A stretch of 64,000 nt of DNA from Phytohabitans suffuscus. Lineage in GTDB: Bacteria > Actinomycetota > Actinomycetes > Mycobacteriales > Micromonosporaceae. Where the stretch lies: positions 8,370,320-8,434,319 of the forward strand of contig NZ_AP022871.1 in NCBI RefSeq assembly GCF_011764565.1. Reading direction: 5' to 3'. Below are positions 25,835 through 35,307 of this stretch, piece after piece (position 1 is the first letter of the stretch; each line of letters opens with the position of its first letter). The position numbers and the translations under genes are program-made. A model generated the notes under the pieces. The model made no database searches. It saw nothing but the letters and a program-made list of their open reading frames with translations, and had not been told where the DNA came from.

Positions 25835-27304
25835 CTACACGCCGATCCGGCGCCACGGACCCCAGATCGCGAACGTCATGCCGCGGCTGGCCTGGATGTT
25901 CACGAAGAGCGTGTGGCCGTCCGGGCTGAAGGTGGAGCCGGCGAACTCGTCGTTCGACCGGTCCGCGCCGGTGCCGCTCGTGAGCCGGTTGAGGGCGATG
26001 TCGAAGAGGTGGCCGCTCCTGGTGAGGCCGCGCAGGTAGTTGTCGTCGACGTTGTCCTCGCAGACGACCAGCGTGCCGCGCGGGCTGGTGGTCACGTTGT
26101 CCGGGAAGTCGAGCACGTCCGGGCCGGGCGACTCGTACAGCAGCTGGAGCGTGGCCGAGCGGGTGTGGTACGCCCAGATCTGCCCGCTGCCGTTGCCGTA
26201 CCCGTCGGCGATCGGACCCAGCGACGTCTCCGCCGGCCCGCCGCCCTGCGTGGCGGTGAAGTAGACGACGCCGTCGTCGTACGCCGAGCCCTCCAGCCGG
26301 GAGAAGTACGCCGCGCCCTGCGCCCACCCCTGCCGCGCCACGTGGGTGAGCGCGGTGTCGTTGGCGGTCGGCGCCGTCTGGCCGGGCGTGTAGGGGAAGC
26401 TGGGCGCCGGGTCGTCGATGTCCACCCACTCCACCTTGTACGTGGCCCGCCGGGGCTGCGCCGCCGCGAGGTCCACATTGGACCGCTTGCGCACCTTGAG
26501 CATCTGCAGCCGGCCGCGGTTGTCGAGCCGCCCGGCCGAGCGCGGGTGCCGCCGCGGCTTGTACCGGTAGAAGCCCGAAGGCCAGCCGAAGTTGTCCTCG
26601 GTCAGGTACAGGTACCCGCCGTTCGGGTCGTACGCGACCGACTCGTGCGCGAACCGCCCCGCCGCGGTGATCGGCTCGCCGCTGGAGCGGCCGTCCGCCG
26701 GCACCTCGAAGACGAAGCCGTGCGGCCGGGTGAGCGGCACGTTGGACGCTCCGGTGAAGTCCGGCCCCACGTCCGGGCCGTTGACCGTCTCCTCGCAGGT
26801 GACCCAGCTGCCCCACGGCATGCGGCCGCCGGAGCAGTTCATCATCGTGCCGTTGCAGCTCGTGTAGGAGCGCGTCACCTCGCCGTACCGCGTCACCTCG
26901 ACCGTCGTCGTGCCGCCCTGCGCCATCGGGTCGTAGGCCCGGGTGGCGTCGCCGAAGGCGGGGCCGGGGTTGTTGACCTCGTGGTTGCGGACCAGGACGT
27001 ACCGCCCACCCCGCCCGCGGAACGCGCCCATGCCGTCGTGCCGGCCGGGCAGCGCGGTGCCGTCGTCGAGCGTGACGGGCGACTCGGTGTCGTGGAACGA
27101 GCGGTACTGGAAGCCCTCGGGCAGCCAGAGCCGCACCTTGCCGTCGCGCAGGTCGGGGATCGGCCCGAGCGCCAGCGAGTGCGAAGGCGGGTGCGAACCG
27201 GAAGCGGAAGAACGGTTGACGAACCCGAGGAAGGGCCCGCCGATCAGTGCACCGCCCGCGGCCGCGCCGCCGCGGAGGAGGGTACGCCGGTCAAGTTCAG
27301 CCAT
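25835..27304 (-). CDS. PhoX-family (DUF839) secreted phosphatase-like protein
   Basis: A 489-residue exported protein. DRRTLLRGGAAAGG at residues 5-18 is a twin-arginine signal, so it is folded in the cytoplasm and exported by Tat. The mature part matches PhoX/DUF839 beta-propeller phosphatases: VLVRNHEVNNPG, then GSWVTCEETVNGP, FAHESVAYDP with the metal-binding Glu, and NVTTSPRGTLVVCEDN near the C-terminus. PhoX enzymes are Ca/Fe-dependent phosphomonoesterases; whether this one is active is inference. It follows araA on the same strand after 54 bases but is probably a separate unit. Confidence 0.85.
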   Translation of the reverse strand: MAELDRRTLLRGGAAAGGALIGGPFLGFVNRSSASGSHPPSHSLALGPIPDLRDGKVRLWLPEGFQYRSFHDTESPVTLDDGTALPGRHDGMGAFRGRGGRYVLVRNHEVNNPGPAFGDATRAYDPMAQGGTTTVEVTRYGEVTRSYTSCNGTMMNCSGGRMPWGSWVTCEETVNGPDVGPDFTGASNVPLTRPHGFVFEVPADGRSSGEPITAAGRFAHESVAYDPNGGYLYLTEDNFGWPSGFYRYKPRRHPRSAGRLDNRGRLQMLKVRKRSNVDLAAAQPRRATYKVEWVDIDDPAPSFPYTPGQTAPTANDTALTHVARQGWAQGAAYFSRLEGSAYDDGVVYFTATQGGGPAETSLGPIADGYGNGSGQIWAYHTRSATLQLLYESPGPDVLDFPDNVTTSPRGTLVVCEDNVDDNYLRGLTRSGHLFDIALNRLTSGTGADRSNDEFAGSTFSPDGHTLFVNIQASRGMTFAIWGPWRRIGV

Positions 27305-27358
27305 CCCACGATCCTGGTCACGCGGCCATCTCCGCGCAACCTTCTGTTCAGGCCAAGT

Positions 27359-28870
27359 TCACAGTCCCTGGGCGAGGCGGTGGAAGGCGGCGTTCCAGCG
27401 CAGCTCCTTGGCGAGGGCGCGGCGGGTGGTGTCGGCGTCGATGTGTACGAGCTCGATGCCCAGGTGGTCGGCGAGGATCTGGACCTCGTCGCCACGCACG
27501 GCGGTGGACAGGACGGTGTGGTGCGGGCCGCCCGCGCTGAGCCAGCCCTCGGTGGCGGTGCCGAAGTCGGGGCGCGGCTGCCAGACGGCCCGCGCGACCG
27601 GGAGCCTGGGCAGCGGCTCGTCCGGCGGCACGAGGTCGATGTCGTTGGCGACCCACCGGAAGCGGTCGCCGAGGTCCGCCCAGCCGACCACCACGCCGGG
27701 GCCGGGCGCGGCGGTGAAGACGAGGCGGGCGGGGTCCTCGCGGCCGCCGATGGACAGGGGGTGGACCTCGACGCGCGGGCGTTCGCCGGCGATGCTCGGG
27801 CAGACCTCCAGCATGTGCGCGCCGAGGACCTTCGGGGTGCCGGGCGCGAGGTGGTACGTGTAGTCCTCCATGAACGAGGTGCCGCCGGGGCGTCCGGCGC
27901 CGACCACCTTGAGCACGCGCAGCAGCGCCGAGGTCTTCCAGTCGCCCTCGCCGCCGAAGCCGTACCCGGCCGCCATCAGCCGCTGCACCGCGAGGCCGGG
28001 CAGCTGGCGCAGGCCGCCGAGGTCCTCGAAGTTCGTGGTGAACGCGCCGAACCCGCCCTCGCCGAGGAACTGCCGCAGCGCCGCCTCGACGCGCGCCTGG
28101 TAGCGGACGCTCTCGTGGCGGTCGCCGCCGGGGCGCAGGTCGGGCGCGATCTCGTACGCGTCGAGGTACTCGTCGACGAGCGTGTCGACCTCGCTGCTCT
28201 TGACCCCGTCGACGATCTGCGCCAGGTCGTTCACGCCCCAGGTGTTGATCGAGACGCCGACCCGCAGCTCGGCCTCGACCTTGTCGCCCTCGGTGACGGC
28301 GACGTCCCGCATGTTGTCGCCGAACCGGGCCAGCCGCAGCGACCGCGCCTGCGCCACCCCGGCGGCGGCGCGCGCCCACGAGCCGACCCGGGCCGCGACG
28401 GCGGGGTCGCTCACGTGGCCGGCGACCGTGGTGCGCGGCACCCGCAGCCGGGTCAGCGCGAAGCCGAACTCGCGGTCGCCGTGCGCGGCCTGGTTGAGGT
28501 TCATGAAGTCCATGTCGATCGTCGCCCAGGGCAGGGCGGCGTCGGCCTGGGTGTGCAGGTGCAGCAGCGGGCGGCGCAGCGTGTCGAGCCCGGAGATCCA
28601 CATCTTGGCGGGGGAGAAGGTGTGCATCCACGCGACCACGCCGATACACGCGGGGTCCTCGTTGGCCCGGCCCATCACCTGGCGGATGGCCTCCGCGCTG
28701 GTCAGCACCGGCTGCCAGGCGACCTTGACCGGCATGAGCGGGTCGCCGTCGAGGGCGGCGGCCACCCGCTGGGACTGCTCGGCGACCTGGCGCAGGGTGT
28801 CGTCGCCGTAGAGTCCCTGGCTGCCGGTCAGGAACCAGACTTCTTTCCCGGTGTACGGGTCTGGGGTCAC
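27359..28870 (-). CDS. araA: L-arabinose isomerase
   Basis: A 503-residue enzyme converting L-arabinose to L-ribulose. The start at GTG 28870 is chosen: it follows an AAGGGA ribosome binding site and gives the typical N-terminus PYTGKEVWFLTGSQGLYG. The family's catalytic and metal residues are present in GFGGEGDWKTSALLR (Glu) and TSFMEDYTYHL (Glu-Asp, then His), with the final His in the LEVCPS...VEVHPLSIGG region. Length agrees with AraA. It is the last gene of chvE-gguA-gguB-araA, 32 bases after gguB, which indicates that the transporter imports L-arabinose. AraB and AraD are not encoded in the window. Confidence 0.95.
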   Translation of the reverse strand: MTPDPYTGKEVWFLTGSQGLYGDDTLRQVAEQSQRVAAALDGDPLMPVKVAWQPVLTSAEAIRQVMGRANEDPACIGVVAWMHTFSPAKMWISGLDTLRRPLLHLHTQADAALPWATIDMDFMNLNQAAHGDREFGFALTRLRVPRTTVAGHVSDPAVAARVGSWARAAAGVAQARSLRLARFGDNMRDVAVTEGDKVEAELRVGVSINTWGVNDLAQIVDGVKSSEVDTLVDEYLDAYEIAPDLRPGGDRHESVRYQARVEAALRQFLGEGGFGAFTTNFEDLGGLRQLPGLAVQRLMAAGYGFGGEGDWKTSALLRVLKVVGAGRPGGTSFMEDYTYHLAPGTPKVLGAHMLEVCPSIAGERPRVEVHPLSIGGREDPARLVFTAAPGPGVVVGWADLGDRFRWVANDIDLVPPDEPLPRLPVARAVWQPRPDFGTATEGWLSAGGPHHTVLSTAVRGDEVQILADHLGIELVHIDADTTRRALAKELRWNAAFHRLAQGL

Positions 28871-28902
28871 AGCCGTCCCTTCGGTCGTGTGGGCGCCGCG
28901 TG

Positions 28903-30144
28903 TCAGCGGGTGGCCCCGGCGCGTCGCTTGTTGTAGATGTCGAACGCCACGGCCAGGAGCAGGACCAGGCCCTTCACCACGGACTGCGTCGACTGGTCGA
29001 TGCCCATGAGCTGCATGCCGTTGCTCATTACCGCCATGATCAGACCGCCGACCATGGCTCCGACGACGGTGCCGACACCGCCGGCGACGGCCGCGCCGCC
29101 GATGAACGCGGCGGCGATCGCGTCGAGCTCGAACATGTTGCCGGCGGCCGGCTGCGCGCCGTTGGAGCGCGAGGAGTAGATGACGCCGGCGACGCCGGCG
29201 AGCAGGCCCATGTTCACGAAGATCCAGAAGTTGACCTTGCGGACCTTCACCCCGGACAGCGTCGCGGCGGACAGGTTGCCGCCGATCGCGTAGATCTGGC
29301 GGCCGAAGACGGTGCTCCTGGTCATCAGCCCGTACGCGATCACCAGGACGGCCAGGATGATCAGCACGATGGGCAGGCCGCGGGCGTTGGCGAGCTGCCA
29401 CGCGAAGTACATGACGACCGCGCCGACCAGCAGCACCCGCGTCACGAACAGCGGGAACGACTCGACCGACTGCTGGTACCGGATGCGGGCGAGCCGGGTC
29501 CGGAAGACGCTGATCGCGTACCCGATGACGGCGAAAGCGGCGATGAAGAGGGTGAACGCGTCGTAGCCCTGGCCGCCGAGCAGGCCGTTGAGGAAGCCGC
29601 TGGCGACCTTCTGGTACTCGGACGGGAACGGCGAGAGCGAGATGTTGTCGAGCACCTGCAGCGTCAGGCCGCGGAAGAGCAGCATGCCGGCGAGCGTGAC
29701 GATGAACGCGGGCATCCCGACGTACGCGACCCAGAAGCCGTGCCAGGCGCCGACCGCGACGCCGACCGCGAGGGCCGCCGCGACGCCGATCCACCACGGG
29801 AACCCCTGCTGGATGACGAGTACGGCCGAGACCGCGCCGGTGAGCGCGACCACCGACCCGACCGAGAGGTCGATGTGCCCGGCGATGATCACGATGACCA
29901 TGCCGATCGCGAGCACCAGGATGTACGAGTACTGGAGCACGATGTTGGTGATGTTGCCGGGGCTGAGCAGCACGCCGTCGGTGAGGAACGCGAAGAGCGC
30001 GACGATGACCACGAACGCGATGTAGATACCGCTCTGGCGCAGGTTGCGCAGGATGAGCGTGCGCGGGTCGCTGGTGCCGCCGTGCAGCGCCGCGGCGGGG
30101 GCGCTGGCCGGGGACGCGAGCGGGGGCGGCTTGGTGCTTGTCAT
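28903..30144 (-). CDS. gguB: sugar ABC transporter permease, GguB/MmsB type
   Basis: A 413-residue permease of the ribose/xylose branch, longer than RbsC (about 320) like GguB and XylH. About twelve hydrophobic segments are visible; GHIDLSVGSVVALTGAVSAV and ELDAIAAAFIGGAAVAGGVG are the coupling motifs of this family. ATG 30144 overlaps the end of the ATPase gene by four bases (ATGA), implying translational coupling. Together with the ATPase and binding protein it forms an importer for L-arabinose or several aldoses. Confidence 0.92.
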   Translation of the reverse strand: MTSTKPPPLASPASAPAAALHGGTSDPRTLILRNLRQSGIYIAFVVIVALFAFLTDGVLLSPGNITNIVLQYSYILVLAIGMVIVIIAGHIDLSVGSVVALTGAVSAVLVIQQGFPWWIGVAAALAVGVAVGAWHGFWVAYVGMPAFIVTLAGMLLFRGLTLQVLDNISLSPFPSEYQKVASGFLNGLLGGQGYDAFTLFIAAFAVIGYAISVFRTRLARIRYQQSVESFPLFVTRVLLVGAVVMYFAWQLANARGLPIVLIILAVLVIAYGLMTRSTVFGRQIYAIGGNLSAATLSGVKVRKVNFWIFVNMGLLAGVAGVIYSSRSNGAQPAAGNMFELDAIAAAFIGGAAVAGGVGTVVGAMVGGLIMAVMSNGMQLMGIDQSTQSVVKGLVLLLAVAFDIYNKRRAGATR

Positions 30145-31678
30145 CCGGCGAGCTCCTTCTCCTGCGTCATGAGCGCCATGAGGTTTTCCTGGGTGGCCTG
30201 GTCGACCGGCAGCTCGCCGGTGACCCGCCCGGCCGATAGCGTGTAGATCCGGTCGCACATGCCCAGCAGCTCGGGCAGCTCGGACGAGATGACGACGACC
30301 GCCTTGCCCTGCGCGACCAGGCGGTTGATGATCGTGTAGATCTCGTACTTGGCGCCGACGTCGATGCCCGGGTGGGCTCGTCCAGGATCAGCACGTCCGG
30401 GTCGGTGAGCAGCCACTTCGACAGCACGACCTTCTGCTGGTTGCCGCCGGAGAGCGTGCCGACCGGGTCCATGACGCTGGGCGTCTTGATGTTCATCTCC
30501 TGCCGGCTCTGCTCGGCGACCTTGATCTCCTCGTTGCCGTTGACCCAGCCGGCGCGGGAGAGCCTGCCGAGGGCGGCGGCCGACACGTTGGCCCGCACGT
30601 CGGCGATGAGGTTGAGGCCGTACCGCTTGCGGTCCTCGGTGGCGTACGCGATGCCGTTGTCGATCGCCTCGGCGACGGTGCGCGCCCTGACCGGCCTGCC
30701 GCGCATGTAGAGGCGGCCGCTGATGTCCCGCCCGTACGAGCGGCCGAACACGCTCATCGCCAGCTCGGTGCGGCCGGCGCCCATCAGCCCGGCGATGCCG
30801 ACGACCTCGCCGGCCCGCACGTTGAGGCTGGCGCCGTCGACCACCTTGCGGGACTGGACCGGATGCCACACGGTCCAGTCCTCGATCCGCAGCACCTCCT
30901 CGCCGGGCGTGGAGACGCGGTCGGGGTAGAAGCTGTCGAGGTCGCGGCCGACCATGCCGCGGATGATCCGGTCCTGGGTCACGCCGCCGGCGCGCATGTC
31001 GATCGTCTCGACCGTGCGCCCGTCGCGGATCACGGTCGTGGAGTCGGCGATCGCGGTGATCTCGTTGAGCTTGTGGGAGATCATGATGCAGGTGATGCCC
31101 TGGCCGCGCAGCCGGCGCAGCAGGTCGAGCAGGTGCGCGGAGTCGACGTCGTTGAGCGCGGCGGTCGGCTCGTCGAGGATCAGCAGCCGCACCTCTTTGG
31201 ACAGTGCCTTGGCGATCTCGACGAGCTGCTGCTTGCCCACGCCGAGCTGGATCACCGGGGAGACCGGGTTTTCGTCCAGGCCGACCGAGGCCAGCAGCGT
31301 GGCCGCGTCGGCGTTGGTGCGGTTCCAGTCGATGAGGCCGCCGCGGCCGCGGCGCTCGTTGCCGAGGAAGATGTTCTCCGCGATCGACAGGTACGGCACC
31401 AGCGCCAGCTCCTGGTGGATGATGACGATCCCGACGGCCTCGCTGTCGCGGATGCCGCCGAAGTGCACCGGCCGCCCGTCGAAGACGATCTCGCCGTCGT
31501 AGCCGCCGGCCGGGTACACGCCGGAGAGCACCTTCATGAGCGTGGACTTGCCCGCGCCGTTCTCCCCGCAGATCGCGTGGATCTGTCCTCGCTGGACGGT
31601 CAGCGAGACGTCCTCCAGCGCGGTGACGCCCGGAAACCGCTTGGTGATGCCGCGCATCTCGAGAATGGCGTCGTCCAT
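30141..31678 (-). CDS. gguA: sugar ABC transporter double ATPase, GguA/MmsA type (frameshifted)
   Basis: A two-cassette ATPase. The first cassette has Walker A GENGAGKST and Walker B LLILDEPTAALN; the second keeps signature LSGGNQQKV and LILDEPTR with a degenerate P-loop GLMGAGRTE, as is normal for this group. The frame breaks at about 30367-30372 after LILDEPTR: one extra G gives GIDVGAKYEIY and continues to a stop at 30141, total 512 residues, the standard length. A sequencing deletion is the simplest explanation. It follows chvE by about 60 bases and overlaps gguB by four. Confidence 0.9.
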
Positions 31679-31739
31679 CCGTCCTCCGTTCGTGACCCGG
31701 ACCCGGCGGCCCCACCGACCGCCGGGCCCGCGCCGCGGC

Positions 31740-32879
31740 CTACTTGGCCTGGCCGGCGGCGACCTCTTCCGCCGTGTAGTAGCCGGTGTCGACCAGCTCC
31801 TTCTTGATGTCGTCCTTGAAGACCGTGACCACCGGCAGCAGGTACGACGGCACGACCTTCACGCCATTGTCGTACGTCTTGGTGTCGTTGGCCTGCGGCG
31901 TCTTCTCCTGCAGGAACGCCTCGGCGGCGACGACCGCCTGCTCGGCCAGCAGCCGGGTGTCCTTGAAGATCGTCGAGCTCTGCACGCCGTCGTCGATGAG
32001 CTTGACCGACGCGATCTCGGCGTCCTGCCCGGTGACCACGGGGATCGGGTTGGCGGCCGTGCCGTAGCCGGCGTTCTGCAGGGCGGTGATGATGCCGCGG
32101 GACAGGCCGTCGTACGGCGACAGCACGCCGTTGACCTTCGAGCCGTCGTTGTACGTGGAGGTCAGCAGGTCCTCCATGCGCTTCTGCGCGGTCTCCTGCT
32201 GCCAGCGCAGGATCGCCACCTTCTCGATCTCGGTCTGCTTCGACTTGACCACCAGCGAGCCGTCGTCGATGAACGGCTTGAGCGTCTGCATCGCGCCGTC
32301 GAAGAAGAAGTGCGCGTTGTTGTCGTCCAGCGAGCCGGCGAACAGCTCGACGTTGAACGGCCCGCTCTTGTCGCCCTTCGCGCCGTCCTTGGTCTGCAGC
32401 CCGAGCCCGGCCAGCAGCGCGCTGGCCTGGGCCACGCCGACCTTGAAGTTGTCGAAGCTGACGTAGAAGTCGACGTTCTGGCTGTCCCGGATCAGCCGGT
32501 CGTACGCGATCACCGGGATCTTCTTGTCGGCGGCCGCCTGGAGCTGGCCGCTGAGCGCGGTGCCGTCGATCGCCGCGATGATCAGGACGTCGGCGCCCTG
32601 TGTGATCATCTGGTCGACCTGCTGCGACTGGGTGGGGATGTCGTCGCCCGCGTACTGCAGGGTGACCTTGTATCCCTTCGCCTCCAGCTTCTCCTTGACC
32701 GAGTTGCCGTCGGCGATCCAGCGCTCGGAGGTCTGCGTCGGCATCGAGACGCCGATCGTCAGGTCCTTGGGGTCCTGACCGGACGTGTCGGTGTCACCGC
32801 CGGCGCCCTCTCCGCCGCAGGCCGCGAGGCTCAGGGCCAGGACGGCGCCGCCCAGGGCGGCCAGGAGCTTTCTGCTCAC
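31740..32879 (-). CDS. chvE: multiple-sugar-binding lipoprotein, ChvE type
   Basis: A 379-residue periplasmic-binding-type lipoprotein. The start at GTG 32879 has GAGGAG six bases away and produces a lipobox LSLAAC; the Cys would be lipidated and anchor it outside the membrane. The rest matches ChvE/XylF-like binding proteins: TIGVSMPTQTSERWIADG, LQYAGDDIPTQSQQVDQMI, VIAYDRLIRDSQNVDFYVSFDN and VTGQDAEIASVKLI. ChvE binds L-arabinose, galactose, xylose and glucose; with araA downstream, arabinose is likely here. A LacI-type operator lies about 60 bases upstream. Confidence 0.92.
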   Translation of the reverse strand: MSRKLLAALGGAVLALSLAACGGEGAGGDTDTSGQDPKDLTIGVSMPTQTSERWIADGNSVKEKLEAKGYKVTLQYAGDDIPTQSQQVDQMITQGADVLIIAAIDGTALSGQLQAAADKKIPVIAYDRLIRDSQNVDFYVSFDNFKVGVAQASALLAGLGLQTKDGAKGDKSGPFNVELFAGSLDDNNAHFFFDGAMQTLKPFIDDGSLVVKSKQTEIEKVAILRWQQETAQKRMEDLLTSTYNDGSKVNGVLSPYDGLSRGIITALQNAGYGTAANPIPVVTGQDAEIASVKLIDDGVQSSTIFKDTRLLAEQAVVAAEAFLQEKTPQANDTKTYDNGVKVVPSYLLPVVTVFKDDIKKELVDTGYYTAEEVAAGQAK

Positions 32880-32937
32880 GTTGTCTCCTCTCCCGGACAC
32901 GGTCGCATCCACACATGATGATCAGATAGAGCCACAT

Positions 32938-32951
32938 TGTTAGCGCTCACA
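32938..32951. promoter_or_regulatory. LacI-type operator 1 (chvE operon)
   Basis: TGTTAGCGCTCACA, an imperfect palindrome (half sites TGTTAGC/TGTGAGC) 59 bases before the chvE start. Close matches precede the ytfQ-like gene and the LacI gene. Confidence 0.65.
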
Positions 32952-33156
32952 TTGAGTGCCGTCAAGGCCCCGTCTCGGCATCCCCGCGTCACGGTCTCGT
33001 AACGAGTGCGACCCGCCGCTCGCCGGTCGCCGCGGGCCCGCCCGACCTGGGCCGTCGTGGGCGCGGTGACCTGCGGGTTCCCGGCCGGCGGCGGGCCGCG
33101 ACCGGGCCGGCGGGCCGCGCCGGTACACCGATGTGATCGTTCTCAGCCGGGACGGC

Positions 33157-33282
33157 GGGCCGCCCCGGACCGGGCCGGTTCGTCGCTCGCGCGGCGGTGG
33201 GCCGCGCGGGGCCGGGCCGGTTCGTCGGTCGCGCGGCGGTGGGCCGCCCCGGGTCGGGGCGGGTCATCGCTTGCGCGGCGTG
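33157..33282. repeat. three tandem 42-bp copies derived from a gene 3' end
   Basis: Copies begin at 33157, 33199 and 33241, each starting GGGCCGC. The third covers the stop codon and last residues of the yjfF-like permease, so the other two are diverged duplicates of the gene's tail. Confidence 0.8.
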
Positions 33283-34252
33283 ATCAGCCGCTGGAGCAGG
33301 ATGAACGCGAACAGCAGCGCGCCGATCACGATCTTCGTCCACCAGGAGCTGAGCCGGCCGTCGAACGTGATCAGCGTCTGGATGATGCCCAGCACGAGCA
33401 CGCCGAGCACCGTGCCGAGCACGAAGCCCGAGCCGCCGGTCAGCAGCGTACCGCCGATGACCACCGCGGCGATCGCGTCGAGCTCCATGCCCACGGCGTG
33501 CAGGCTGTTGCCGGAGAGCATGTAGAAGCTGAGCAGCACGCCGCCCAGCGCCGAGCAGAAGCCGCTGATCGTGTACACGCCGATGCGGGTGCGGGCGATC
33601 GGCAGGCCCATCAGGTGCGCGGAGCGGGGGTTGCCGCCGATCGCGTACGTGTTGCGGCCGAGCCGGGTGAACGCCAGCACGTACGCGGCGACGAGCACCA
33701 CGACGAGCGCGATGACCACGCTGGGGGAGATGAAGTTGTCGCCGAGGCGCACCTTCGACTGGGCCATCGAGGTCCAGAACGGGTCGTCGATGGTGATCGA
33801 CGAGGTGCCGATCGTGTAGCACAGGCCCGGGCCAGGAACATGCCGGCGAGCGTGACGATGAACGGCTGGATCTCGAAGTAGTGGATGATGCAGCCCATCC
33901 CGAAGCCCAGCGTGGAGCCCATGAGCAGCACCAGCGGCAGCACGGCGAACGCGGGCCACCCCTGCTCCTGCAGCAGCGTCGCCGACACCATCGTGGTGAG
34001 CGCGACCACCGCGCCGACCGACAGGTCGATGCCGCCGGTCAGGATCACGAACGTCATGCCGACCGCGACCACGAGCAGGAACCCGTTGTCGATGAACACG
34101 TTCAGCACGACCTGCGGGTCGCTGAACGCCTCGTACTGCACGACACCGCTGCCGTACATGAGCGCGAGCAGGGCCAGGGTGGCGTAGAGCGGCAGGTACC
34201 GGCGCTGCTGCGGCCGCGCCAGCCGGGACCGTACGTCGGCGAAGGTCGTCAC
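33264..34252 (-). CDS. yjfF: sugar ABC transporter permease, YjfF type (frameshifted)
   Basis: A permease of about 329 residues matching YjfF of the galactofuranose importer: GGIDLSVGAVVALTTMVSA, FEIQPFIVTLAGMFLARG, TRLGRNTYAIGGN, then ELDAIAAVVIGGTLLTGG. The frame breaks at about 33826-33831: one additional G joins GMFLAR to GLCYTIGTSS. Start at GTG 34252 overlaps the ytfT stop by four bases. The pair of unlike permeases of ytfT and yjfF is expected, since they form a heterodimer. A normal protein would result after correction of a probable one-base sequence deletion. Confidence 0.88.
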
Positions 34253-35307
34253 GCTGGTACCCGCACCTTCTCCGTCGCGGTCTCGGCGGGACCGGCCGGT
34301 GTGGACGGTGGTCGCCGTCGCGCCTGGAAGACCTTGGCCCGGAACGCGGGCGACTGGACCAGGCAGACGACCGTGACGACCAGCGCCTTGAACAGCAGCG
34401 TGGTCTCCGGCGGGATACCCGTGGTGTAGATCGTCGTGGTGAGCGTCTGGATGAGCAGCGCGCCGACGACCGTGCCGGCGATGGAGAACCGCCCGCCGGC
34501 GAGGGACGTGCCGCCGATGACGACGGCGAGGATCGCGTCGAGCTCGTACCAGAGGCCGGCGTTGTTGCCGTCGGCGCTGGAGACGTTCGAGCTGATCATC
34601 AGGCCGGCGATGCCGGCGCAGAGCCCGGCCACGATGTACGCCATCATCGTGATCCGCCGCGAGTGGATGCCGGCCAGGCGGCTCGCCTCGGCGTTGCCGC
34701 CGACCGACTCGATCAGCATGCCGAGCGCGGTGCGCCGGGTGAGCAGCACGGCCAGCGCGGTCACCGCGAGCGCGACCAGGATCGCGAACGGCACGGTCAG
34801 CAGGTAGCCGCCGCCGATCAGCTTGTACGGCGAACTGTTGACCGTGATGATCTGCCCGTCGGTGATCAGCTGGGCGAGGCCGCGGCCGGCGACCATCAGG
34901 ATGAGCGTGGCGATGATCGGCTGGATGCCGACGACGGCGACCAGGACGCCGTTCCACGCGCCGAGCAGCAGGGCCAGCCCGAGCGCGAGCGCGACGGCGA
35001 CCAGCACGCCGGTGACGCTGTTCTGGTCGCCCTGCTCGCTGATCCGCCAGCAGGCCAGGGCGCCGCAGATCGCCACGACCGAGCCGACCGACAGGTCGAT
35101 GCCGCCGGTCGCGATGACCAGCGTCATGCCGAGCGCCACCATGATGAGCGGGGCGCCGAAGCGGACGATGTCGATCAGGCTCCCGTACAGGTGGCCGTCG
35201 CGCACCTCGACCTTGAAGAAGCTCGGCGTGAAGATCAGGTTGGACAGCAGCAGGACCACCAGCATGGTGACCGGCCAGAACAGGCGATGCTTGACCAGGG
35301 TGTTCAC
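34249..35307 (-). CDS. ytfT: sugar ABC transporter permease, YtfT type
   Basis: A 352-residue intact permease with about nine hydrophobic segments. GGIDLSVGSVVAICGAL and ELDAILAVVIGGTSLAGGRF are the two motifs that contact the ATPase in this family. It overlaps ytfR by four bases upstream (ATGA) and yjfF by four bases downstream (GTGA), so the four genes ytfQ-R-T-yjfF are tightly coupled. YtfT/YjfF-type transporters import furanose forms of sugars such as galactofuranose or arabinofuranose. The extra C-terminal tail (about 330-352) is non-conserved. Confidence 0.92.
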   Translation of the reverse strand: MNTLVKHRLFWPVTMLVVLLLSNLIFTPSFFKVEVRDGHLYGSLIDIVRFGAPLIMVALGMTLVIATGGIDLSVGSVVAICGALACWRISEQGDQNSVTGVLVAVALALGLALLLGAWNGVLVAVVGIQPIIATLILMVAGRGLAQLITDGQIITVNSSPYKLIGGGYLLTVPFAILVALAVTALAVLLTRRTALGMLIESVGGNAEASRLAGIHSRRITMMAYIVAGLCAGIAGLMISSNVSSADGNNAGLWYELDAILAVVIGGTSLAGGRFSIAGTVVGALLIQTLTTTIYTTGIPPETTLLFKALVVTVVCLVQSPAFRAKVFQARRRPPSTPAGPAETATEKVRVPA

